Source: Symbiodinium kawagutii
Taxonomy: Eukaryota > Sar > Dinophyceae > Suessiales > Symbiodiniaceae
Reading direction: 5' to 3'
NCBI GenBank assembly: GCA_009767595.1
Contig: VSDK01004744.1
Span: forward strand, 112,010-176,009
DNA: 64,000 nucleotides
Below the pieces are notes generated by a model. That model did no database searches. It saw only the letters and a program-made list of their open reading frames with translations, and was not told the DNA's origin. Shown here one piece after another: positions 42,887 through 51,762 of this stretch. The first letter of the stretch is position 1. Every line of letters starts with the position of its first letter. The position numbers were made by a program, and so were the translations under genes.

Positions 42887-43803
42887 GTGAGTTTGATGTT
42901 TCAAAGGGCTGCTCATGAGGCAAGTTTGATCAACATTTCAAGCTCCACTGCGACTCACTCCAGTTGGTAGCTTGGGCAAGGTGCTGCCCTGAACCTAGCA
43001 AAGTTTGGTGATAGCTAGGGTAACTACCGCTCTTGGTATCTATCACTCGAGTGAAACAGATTATAAACCAACTAATAACTTAGGGCAACCACCATGTAAC
43101 TAGGTACTGACCATGGTGATAGAGGTCATAACCCACATTGGAAAGCTTATTAAAACTACCATGGTGAACTATCTCAGCGGTAACCCTGGGCGCTGGAATT
43201 CTTTGATTTTAGTGAACATTTTTAGGCAAAGTCACTATATATAGTCTAGTTTGCATTTTTTCTTGCATGATCAAAAGCCATTCCAAACCTGTTCATCATT
43301 TTTGGTATCAATTAGAAAGCCAATGTCATTTCTACCATACAAATATGGTTATAAGCAGTTCGATCCACGTGTTTACTTGTGGGTTCTGATTGGGTTCGTT
43401 CATAGTCTAGTTTTGGTATTAAACGATGGCTTTATGTCCATACTCACCTGGTGATTTTTGTCATTGAAAATTATGTGATCAACCACATTGTGGACAGAAT
43501 GATGATTCCTTATATCTACAGTAGGTTGTTCATGTTACGTATTTGATTTATCAACTGCGCTCTTAGTCACCATCAATCACATGACTATCTCACACAGACA
43601 AAAAAATTGTTGCATCACATACATGTTCGCAATAGTGCACCAGTCTCAACTTTAATTCTCCTGACTCGTTCTTAAGGCATTGTAAGCATGTGATCAACCC
43701 TAAAAATGTTCATTATAAACATGTTTGACGTGCATTCTAACTTTGCAAGTGAGTACTTACCATGGTCAGAGGCTTGAGGTTCGGTCAACCAACCAATACG
43801 TAG

Positions 43804-43911
43804 GTCACCGATGTGCAGCTGCTCCCCGACATGCCCCGTCGATCCCGGTCCCAGGCTGTCAACAACGGAGAGCTGCTTGGCGCGACCAGGGTTGACGACC
43901 ACCCTAGGCTG
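43804..43911 (+). CDS. exon candidate, phase 0-0
   Basis: 36 codons between CGTAG and GTAGGC. They include VTDVQLLPDMPRRSRSQAVN and NGELLGATRVDDHPRL. Strongly GC-ending codons. Joins in phase to the island at 44133. Confidence 0.55.
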
Positions 43912-44132
43912 GTAGGCAGTACCCTTGCGTAGCCATGATCAACCGTTAGCTTAGAGATTTATCACCAGCCATGATCAGCTATTGTTATCAGTCATGATTA
44001 AAGAAACACTGAAACCATTGTTTCAGCGAAGTCCTAAACATGAGTATGAATCAGTGGAGACAACGAGGAAAATCAGGAAATCCCAAAGGGTTGATTGTCG
44101 CTATGGGGTGACCCCTGAGATGGTGAGGATAG

Positions 44133-44228
44133 CACTTGGACGACGCACGACAGAGGGACACCAGCCGCAATGGTGGCCCGTTGGTCATCAACTCGTTCAG
44201 CAGCAGCATGCCCTGTGCCATCATTGAT
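44133..44228 (+). CDS. exon candidate
   Basis: After GGATAG, 32 codons including RDTSRNGGPLVINSFSSSMP and CAIID. The donor is unclear (GTTCAC one base later, or GATC). A second frame (RIALGRRTTEGHQPQWWPVG) is open here too. Confidence 0.4.
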
Positions 44229-44334
44229 CGTTCACTTTGAATCTCATTGGACTATGCTTAACTATGGTTAATAGTGATGAACTAGGGTTTTACCGGGGTT
44301 ATAACCAACAAGCTCGTGGTTAAACAACTACTAT

Positions 44335-44450
44335 ATGGTGGTTTCTCAAGCCATTGCGGACCCAAAAGTTATGGATCAATGGTTAATAAGCTGGATGATT
44401 TGGGGGGTATATGGGGGGACCCCATTTTGAGAAACACCCATATTCTAAGG
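44335..44450. repeat. MITE-like element, family 1
   Basis: ATGGTGGTTTCTCAAG at the left, CCCATTTTGAGAAACACCCAT at the right, with the usual GGATGATTTGGGG inside. Confidence 0.6.
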
Positions 44451-45105
44451 GGATGGCCATTTGATTCATTACTGTTTCATTTGGGGATTCACTTTGAATC
44501 TGAGATGGTTTGTTTTGTGGTGTAAGTCTTTGCCTTGGAATTCTTGGTGCCCCTCTACCAGCGTTCATGGGAAATGGTGAACGGTTTCAAAGTCGTTCTG
44601 ACTTCGCTGGTCCAAAGTTCTGAAGGGCAAACATCATGCCAGACGAATCTTACACAAGGATTCTTAGCCGAGACGACTTGTTTGGTGCTGACCATGACCA
44701 ATTAGTTACTACAACCAGATACCAGCTTTGGTCAAAGAATCCAATGCGTTCGCAGACCTTCATTCAACTGGTGTGCTAATCAATCAGAATACCAAGTGGT
44801 TAGTAACGAAGGTTAGTTGACCTATCTATCAATGGCACAACCCACAAAAAGGATAGTTGCAAACCTCATAGTTGCGTTCACCAGTTACAAGCAGTGGGAT
44901 GATAGTCCAAGTAGTTTCTTGGTTTGCTCACATGCTTGCATTTTTCCATATTGATGACGTCGATTTCCACATGGCTTAGCCAATGCTGTGTCTCGTTTCA
45001 TTGATGAGACTCTACCATCCAAGAAATAAAGTAGAGTCAGTAGAATAAATCATAAATGTCAATGGTTCACCTTGGATCAGAACCGTAAATATATCCATGT
45101 CCAAG

Positions 45106-45284
45106 ATCCGCCAGAACCACCTATCCACCAACAGCTGGCTGTCGAGCCAGTCACGGCTTGACCGGGCCGACGCGCTCAGATCGGTGCCTGCCAGCGCTAT
45201 CCCGGTCTATAGCCCTCTGTGCGTGGCCGATGAAGTGAACTGGATGAAGGACGCCGCGCGCACCTTGCGCAAGGAAGGAAAGAT
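45106..45284 (+). CDS. exon candidate
   Basis: From GTCCAAG the frame reads HLSTNSWLSSQSRLDRADAL, SVPASAIPVYSPLCVADEVN and WMKDAARTLRKEGK to a GTGAAT donor, or two codons on to TGA. An alternative start is CCAACAG at 45127. About 59 codons, very coding-like. Product not recognised. Confidence 0.55.
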
Positions 45285-45949
45285 GTGAATTCATGGCGAG
45301 GGCCTGGTTAAGCGAGGTTAATGGGGTTGAATACAGTCGATGTATGGTTGATCTATGGTCGATTTATGATTGATTAGTGGTCAATTGATCCATGATTGTT
45401 GGTTGAATACGGTTGATTAATGGCTATTCAATTGTTGAGTAATGATTACAGTAATTGATTAATGGTCAATTGATGATTGACTGACTGTTGGCAAATTAGT
45501 GGCCAATAGATGATTTATTCATAATAAATCGACAGTCCGTTAATCATCCAAGAATGTTTTGTTTGCGAATTCATGGTTCGTACTGGCAATCATAGAGGAT
45601 ACTGAACAAGAATCAAAATATGGCTAAATCGTGGTAAATCCGATTCAGCTGTTCACAAACCATGACCAATTCATTCACGATCAACTGGCACTGGCACTGC
45701 CTTTGGAGACCACTGAGCGCCTTGCGCTGCGGCGATGTCTTGGAAGTGTAGGGCTAGGTTTACCAGGCGGTGGGTTCGCCACGGGGGTTCACCTGTTGGC
45801 TTAAGCAACTCATCATTGCTCCAGCTGAGTAGGATAGAAACTGGCTGCTGGTTTTATGGGGGTTATGAGGTTATGTAGGTCTATGAATAATGCTGCTTAT
45901 TAAGAGGTGATAATGAGCAACACAAATGGTGACCGAATGGTGAAACAAC

Positions 45950-46008
45950 CAGTAGTTGGTGGTTTGATTTGCGTTTTTTATTTTCCCAGTGTCAACAAAT
46001 GGTTGGTT
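45950..46008. repeat. left part of a family-2 MITE split by the LINE
   Basis: AGTTGGTGGTTTGATTTGCG ... GTCAACAAATGGTTGGTT. It resumes after the LINE at 57059-57119 with GGTCGAC ... CATATTTTTCA ... CATCAACCAG. Confidence 0.7.
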
Positions 46009-46024
46009 AGCTGTCTTGGCTCAG
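46009..46024 (+). promoter_or_regulatory. diverged spliced-leader relic at the exact LINE 5' end
   Basis: AGCTGTCTTGGCTCAG lies directly after the target duplication. Against the leader end AGCCATTTTGGCTCAAG it has three substitutions and one deleted base. Its position at the first base of the insertion suggests that a trans-spliced LINE RNA was the template. Confidence 0.55.
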
Positions 46025-46077
46025 TCCTCCTCTAGTGGTGACAGCTGGTTAGTGTAGGGGGGCGAACCAATTGGGCC

Positions 46078-49000
46078 ATGGACACTCATCTCGTACTTCG
46101 AGACAACGTGGTTGATTTTCTGGCACCATTCACTTTACAGAAGGAAATTTGCCCCTGCAAACAGCATGTGACTGTGGCAATTACCAACATGGAAGTGATT
46201 AGCATGAGCACGTCAAAGGTTGCCATCCAAGCTGAGTTGGACTTGGAGATCGATATGTATGAAGACCCAATGCTACCGATGGATCCGATTCCGTCAAGGT
46301 GTGCACATGACATGCCAACGAGGCTTTTGGTGACCATGACTCAGAGCCAGTGGCAGCTCACTGGTTCCAAGGTTCAGACTGCAATCTTGGTTGCAGCACA
46401 TGTGACATGTGGGACTCTGACCCATTTGGACACAACGTCGCAACAATCGGGGGTCATCAGCTACCATGACTCTCGTAGACCAAAGGATGATGACAAAGAC
46501 ATCCAGATGATTGAGCTCTTCGCCGGAGGGTTCAGTGGCTGGACCCATGTTGCCAAAACCATGCAATCCTATGGAATCAATGTCAAGGTCAACTTGGCCT
46601 TAGATAGAGATGCAAATTGTGCTGAGAGCTATAGCAAATCACACGAGGTTGACAAGTGCTTCTCACCGTTCCATTACACACATGAAGATCCAGATGACTT
46701 GTTTCCGTGCTTCATTTTGGATGATGTGTTTTCACCTGCTTGGCTGCACATGACTTCTAATGTGAAGTATGACATGCTATGTATGAGCCCACCATGTCCT
46801 CCTTGGTCAGCGGTCAACGAAGGCAAGGGATCGCTCCGTGAAGATGGGCTTTTCATGTATGCAGCATGGAAGATTGTTTCCATGATCAGGCCAATGGTGA
46901 TCGCAATGGAGATGGTCTCCAATCTCCTACAACACAGGGAGTGGCCAATGGTCAGGAGGTATATAGAGACAAGGGGATACACCATCCGATGGGTTGAGGC
47001 ACTCGATTTGGCACAAGTGTTGCCGCAGCATAGGGATAGGTTGTTGTTGGTGGCCACCACCAATGAAGATGCATTCGCATTATGTGCGCATAGATGCATT
47101 AAATGGCCGGTGTTGACTCCACCGACCTTGAGGTCACACCAGATCCTGGCTGATTTGTGCCTTCCATGGAGCATGCATGTTGTGCCGGATGCTGACATCA
47201 TGAGAATGTATCTCGATCCCGCACTGATGCCAGGAGCCAAATCCAATTCACCCCATATGCCCAAGCGTGTCCGAAAAGACCTGTGGGACTACAGAATGCG
47301 GGACATGGACAGTTGCTTTTCATGCATTCTCACCACGTATGGACATGCACATGAATTGGATGAGAGGTTGCTGCAGTCTGGTGGACTGTTCGGAGCGCTG
47401 CTCATGGATCCCAGAGCAGTTCGTTTCTTGCAGGTGCCTGAGATCCTTGCGCTCTTTGGACCAACCAATCAAGTATGGTTGCCAGGAGATGTAAAAAGAG
47501 CAACTCGCATCCTTGGAAACTGCATTAGTGTACCTCACGCAGCAATCGCCATGGTGAACTGTGTGGCTTTCCTCAGAGACATTTCGATGGTCGAGGCTGC
47601 TGAACTGTTTGCCAAGATCATGACACAACGAATGCATGCTGGCAACATGAAGTCAATTGAGCAAGATGGTGGGTTTATGTTTACCTTGGAACCAAGCCAA
47701 GGCATTCCTCCGACCATGCCGATGCATACGTTTGCACATGTCATCTTCACAAATGGATACGAAGGTGTGTCAATCCAGGTGGAATTTGACATTCGAATTG
47801 TTGATGTGCTTTCCATTCTCACTGGTAGGACAGGCAATTTCGAGGCTGCACTACAACCACTGCGGCAGCCCTTTCTGAAGGTGCCATTGCCTGCCAACTA
47901 CAGCATTCAAAATTTTGAAGTGAGGATCGCCGTCGCCATGAGTTTCAAACTGCAGATGAACCCACGTTCTTTCATGAACAGAAACGGGGATCATGAGGTC
48001 ACCATGCTTCTCACTTCCAACAAGCTTTATGCTTTGCATCGTACAACGGATATGACGATTGCGGATGTTGAGGCTATCATTCAGGTCATGGAACAAAGAA
48101 CCGATCACATTTACACGATGGATTCGGTTGGATTCCTGATGGCACCCAGTGTACCCGCACCTGAAGCTGCTTTGATTGTGAAGCGTGGTCTCACTGGAGG
48201 TCCCATTGACCTCTTTGAAGATGTCCGCATGTATGTGGAACATGATGGCATTCATTGGGTGGCACCTCGTCATGTCATCAACAATGTCAAAGGTTTCCTG
48301 CGTTCTTCCGGATTGGATGAATTGCTTCGAGCATTTGGATGGATCGCCATGATCCCAGCATGTTTCAATGAATCAGACCAGGAACATGAGATCATGCTCA
48401 TTCCAAGAAGGGGGTCATTTCGGCTGTCCTCTGATGACCTGTGTCACATGCTCACGTTGCAATTTTTCTTGTTCCAGGTGGGTCAGAAAAACTTGGTTCA
48501 CGATCATCATACGGTTCTATGCAGGTTCAGGATGTATGGTATGTGGATCTGGAGAGGAGAGATCTCATTGCAGTGCCAGCTCCAAATGTTCCGTGACATG
48601 TGGCAAAAGGCCAGTGAAATGATGCAGGGACCATGCGGCCTTCGGTTCCTTCATCATGGCACCATTCTGCAACCCCATCAACCATTGAGAAATCACTGCA
48701 TGGAAGATGACATGATTGTGCCTGTTATGGATATCACCCTCATGACTGAACAGAGAGGAGGAGGCCCTGTCCATTTGACACCAGCTCCACCGCTTCCACC
48801 AAGAAGCGTGAGGCTTGATGAATCACACCGTCGTCGAGATGCCGAACCTATCTCTGTAGACACACATGACATTCGTGCCATGGAAATCCAGAACTTCGAA
48901 CAGACACAAACACAGATGTTTGAACAATGGCACAAAATGCCAAGACAGCTTCGTGATTTTCCCATCGATGAATTTGAGGAGCTGTCATTCGTCATGGATG

Positions 49001-51468
49001 ATGGGATGCTGATGTTCAATGGCCCACTGAAGAAATTGATCACATTCAACAAGTACATCAAGGCATCTGGCATGGAGTTGATCTTGTATCAATCCGGATG
49101 GCTGGTGGTGTTGCAATTTGTGGAATTCGGAGACCCACCACAGGGTCGCCTGTTGGTCATTCCACGGCCTGATAGGTCAGGAGTTTCTCGTGCTTTTGCA
49201 AGATCGCTCATCCAGATGTGTTTGATCTCAATGGATTTTCCAACATCAGTCCCTCAGTCGGAAGACACATGCAAGGTCAAAGTGAAGCTTTGGAGCACAA
49301 TTGTATATGAAGGCAATGTTCCCAGGAACATCATGTGCAGTGATTTCTTCGATGCTTACGAAAGATCATCCAGAATCCTTGGATACATGTCCCAAATGCG
49401 AATCATCCTTCGAGGAAAACAGATCATGCAAGAGTTTCCGTTGAGACACTACATCCATCAAAATCCAGAAGCCGTCAACACGTTGCATTATGTGCTGCAG
49501 CTCAGGGGTGGAGGTGGATCACAGCCGGCAGACATCTGGTCTGCCAAACATGCTGTGGCAACCACTATGGTCACAGCTGGTGCTGACTTGAAACTCATTG
49601 ATGCTTTTGTTGATCAATTGACCCTGATTGCGGGCCCAACTTCCATGGTTGATTGTTGCAAACCTGCATCCGTCACAGCAAAGATCAACAACTTGAGACG
49701 TCTTGCATCCAAGTTGAAGGTACCAATGCCAGAGATTTCCCAGCAGGCTTTCAAGCTCCAAAACAAGATCAAAGACAAGATCAGAGCTGATCCAACCAGA
49801 TATCCAACACAAGAATTGCCAAAGCATTTGCAGATTCAGGAAGGGTTCTTGTTGAATGCTGATGGAATTCAATGTCCGCAGCTCAACATGGTGCAACCCA
49901 ACTCAACCGGAGTTGTGTTGTTGAATTGGGAGGATGCTATGCCATGGCTTCTACCACCACAAAAGTTGTCAGTGGATGAACTTGGAATTATCGTGTTGGG
50001 TCAATGCCACTGTCAGGATACATCCGCATGTGTGCAGCTTACCATTCCCGTGTATAGTGCACCAAACAATCCCATGATTGTGAAAGGAGTTCTCCATCAA
50101 CTGGGAGGCAAAACCATTCAGGTATGCAATGCAGATGACACAAAGGTTCCGGTGTCACAAACGGAGATCATCGCTGTCACCGCGTTCCGGGATGAATTGG
50201 GAGAGGGACCATGGGGCGAATTGATCCAGGCTCCTATCAAGTACTGCATGAGTCAATTGCAACTTGGAGATGACAAGCCAATGCAACTCCCATCCCCTCC
50301 TTGGGGAAGGAGCTTCCAACGTGAAAAGGCAAAGGTGGAACCAAGTAAAGCATATTCATTCCAATTTCATTGCAGAGTGCCAAAAGGTGACGTCAAGAAG
50401 TTCTTGAGGGCATCCGGATTTTCCGGCATGTACACCACTGTGAAGAATGAAAACCGGCAGATCTCTCAAGAGTACTCCGTAGTGTGGCTCCAGGTTTCCA
50501 CGGTGGAGATGCAGAAATTGACTGTGACATATGTGGACCACCGCGGAATTGTCCGCAGTGCAAAGCCATCGGCAACTGGCCGAGGACTTCGTTTCGAAAG
50601 GGATGCCTTTGGTGCTGCATGGGCCAAACTGCGGCCAAACGAAACAGAGCCGGATCGCCTGATCACAAAACACATGTTTAAAATTGCACCCACGCCGGTG
50701 GGAGCCACCGCTGCAGAATTGACACAATTCCTGCAGACTGCGAAATGGAAAGCCAAGCCCATCCGTGCGCTCAACGCCACGACGTGGCTTTGTGCTGCCG
50801 AAGACAGGTCAGGTGAGAATTTTCTGACTTGGAACGGATCCAAGCTGTTGATCAAATGGATGGAACAGAAGAAGAACCATGAAGGCGTCATTATCGCAGG
50901 AGTGGCGCCAAAGCAAAACAAGCAAAAAGATGAAGACAAACCCAAGGATGCACCGCAGATGTTGCTCAATGACCCTTGGGCACCATGGGCTGCAAATCGA
51001 GCACAGAACTCAGCATTTGCAATTGCAGCCCCTTCAGCAAGTGCAAGTCAACCACCCCGAAAGATTGATGCGCCACTGGAATCTCGATTCAAGGCACAGG
51101 ATGATGCTTTGGAATTTCTAAAGCAGCAATCAGCAGAGAAGATCTCTAAGCTTCAGGATGAGATGACCCAATTGCAATCCAATTTGCAGAAGACCAATGA
51201 GGTGGTCATCACACACCAAAAGCAAACACAACATGAGTTTACTTCTTTGCGCAGTGAGACAGCAACACAGTTTACGCAGATGCAGAATAGCTTCAATGCT
51301 AGCCTCAAATCATCCATGCACAACCATGAAAAACATGTGAACAGCCAATTTGAAGAGTTGAAACAGCTTTTGCTTGCTTCACAGTCCGATGCTGATCCCT
51401 CTCGAAAAGTGCCCAAGCTCGAACACAACAAAAGTGATCAAGTAGATGATGGCATGAAGGAGTTGTGA
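46078..51468 (+). CDS. LINE ORF1: C5-DNA methyltransferase fused to ubiquitin-like modules and coiled coil
   Basis: 1796 codons from ATG in the context GGGCCATGG. Residues 142-500 form a complete C5-methyltransferase: ELFAGGFSGW (I), ALDRD (II), SPPCPPWS with Cys240 (IV), MEMV with Glu278 (VI), LPQHRDRLL, Gln317-Arg319-Arg321 (VIII), GNCISVPHAA near 480 (X). Two tandem related modules follow, ending at RGGG 893-896 and RGGGG 1143-1147; a possible third, earlier one ends at LTGG 705-708. The last module's tail (LRGKQIMQEF...HYVLQLRGG) strongly resembles the end of ubiquitin. Residues ~1450-1630 may hold RNA-binding folds; ~1670-1765 is coiled coil, typical of LINE ORF1 multimerisation. Ends in TGA. 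Likely an RNP protein that can also methylate DNA. Confidence 0.8.
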   Translation: MDTHLVLRDNVVDFLAPFTLQKEICPCKQHVTVAITNMEVISMSTSKVAIQAELDLEIDMYEDPMLPMDPIPSRCAHDMPTRLLVTMTQSQWQLTGSKVQTAILVAAHVTCGTLTHLDTTSQQSGVISYHDSRRPKDDDKDIQMIELFAGGFSGWTHVAKTMQSYGINVKVNLALDRDANCAESYSKSHEVDKCFSPFHYTHEDPDDLFPCFILDDVFSPAWLHMTSNVKYDMLCMSPPCPPWSAVNEGKGSLREDGLFMYAAWKIVSMIRPMVIAMEMVSNLLQHREWPMVRRYIETRGYTIRWVEALDLAQVLPQHRDRLLLVATTNEDAFALCAHRCIKWPVLTPPTLRSHQILADLCLPWSMHVVPDADIMRMYLDPALMPGAKSNSPHMPKRVRKDLWDYRMRDMDSCFSCILTTYGHAHELDERLLQSGGLFGALLMDPRAVRFLQVPEILALFGPTNQVWLPGDVKRATRILGNCISVPHAAIAMVNCVAFLRDISMVEAAELFAKIMTQRMHAGNMKSIEQDGGFMFTLEPSQGIPPTMPMHTFAHVIFTNGYEGVSIQVEFDIRIVDVLSILTGRTGNFEAALQPLRQPFLKVPLPANYSIQNFEVRIAVAMSFKLQMNPRSFMNRNGDHEVTMLLTSNKLYALHRTTDMTIADVEAIIQVMEQRTDHIYTMDSVGFLMAPSVPAPEAALIVKRGLTGGPIDLFEDVRMYVEHDGIHWVAPRHVINNVKGFLRSSGLDELLRAFGWIAMIPACFNESDQEHEIMLIPRRGSFRLSSDDLCHMLTLQFFLFQVGQKNLVHDHHTVLCRFRMYGMWIWRGEISLQCQLQMFRDMWQKASEMMQGPCGLRFLHHGTILQPHQPLRNHCMEDDMIVPVMDITLMTEQRGGGPVHLTPAPPLPPRSVRLDESHRRRDAEPISVDTHDIRAMEIQNFEQTQTQMFEQWHKMPRQLRDFPIDEFEELSFVMDDGMLMFNGPLKKLITFNKYIKASGMELILYQSGWLVVLQFVEFGDPPQGRLLVIPRPDRSGVSRAFARSLIQMCLISMDFPTSVPQSEDTCKVKVKLWSTIVYEGNVPRNIMCSDFFDAYERSSRILGYMSQMRIILRGKQIMQEFPLRHYIHQNPEAVNTLHYVLQLRGGGGSQPADIWSAKHAVATTMVTAGADLKLIDAFVDQLTLIAGPTSMVDCCKPASVTAKINNLRRLASKLKVPMPEISQQAFKLQNKIKDKIRADPTRYPTQELPKHLQIQEGFLLNADGIQCPQLNMVQPNSTGVVLLNWEDAMPWLLPPQKLSVDELGIIVLGQCHCQDTSACVQLTIPVYSAPNNPMIVKGVLHQLGGKTIQVCNADDTKVPVSQTEIIAVTAFRDELGEGPWGELIQAPIKYCMSQLQLGDDKPMQLPSPPWGRSFQREKAKVEPSKAYSFQFHCRVPKGDVKKFLRASGFSGMYTTVKNENRQISQEYSVVWLQVSTVEMQKLTVTYVDHRGIVRSAKPSATGRGLRFERDAFGAAWAKLRPNETEPDRLITKHMFKIAPTPVGATAAELTQFLQTAKWKAKPIRALNATTWLCAAEDRSGENFLTWNGSKLLIKWMEQKKNHEGVIIAGVAPKQNKQKDEDKPKDAPQMLLNDPWAPWAANRAQNSAFAIAAPSASASQPPRKIDAPLESRFKAQDDALEFLKQQSAEKISKLQDEMTQLQSNLQKTNEVVITHQKQTQHEFTSLRSETATQFTQMQNSFNASLKSSMHNHEKHVNSQFEELKQLLLASQSDADPSRKVPKLEHNKSDQVDDGMKEL

Positions 51469-51477
51469 CTAGCACGT

Positions 51478-51762
51478 GTGCCAGATGCATCCGGTGCAGG
51501 TAGTTTGCCAGTAGCAGACCAGTACATTAGAGGCATAGCAACCATGACTTTGCCTTTTCGAACAAGCATTTTCACTTTTTGTGCACTGATCAGGGTCCGG
51601 CCTCAGAAACATGTTCATTTTTGCAATCATCTGCAAATTGTTCATTCGTCCATTTTTATCAACTTTGTGACTTTACCTTTCAACTTCTTTTCCATGTTCT
51701 TTGCTGCCAGGGTTGGTGAGGCCATGCATCCTGGTCCAATTCAGGATAGGCGACATTCTTAG
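51478..51762 (+). CDS. hydrophobic bridge ending in a VGEAMHPGP motif, same frame as ORF1
   Basis: The ORF1 frame reopens right after its TGA and runs to TAG at 51760-51762. The segment is hydrophobic (FNFFSMFFAARVGEAMHPGP) and its last part overlaps the start of ORF2 in another frame. In related LINEs I recall xGExxHPGP/NPGP directly in front of the APE domain, so it is probably the true N-terminus of ORF2, cut off by a one-base frame change at about 51735-51750. Confidence 0.5.
   Translation: MPDASGAGSLPVADQYIRGIATMTLPFRTSIFTFCALIRVRPQKHVHFCNHLQIVHSSIFINFVTLPFNFFSMFFAARVGEAMHPGPIQDRRHS

Noticed and set aside
45709..45786. two micro-exons that would bridge 45284 to 57400 in phase
   Set aside because: They would require a 21-base intron, which I consider implausible; other frames are equally open.
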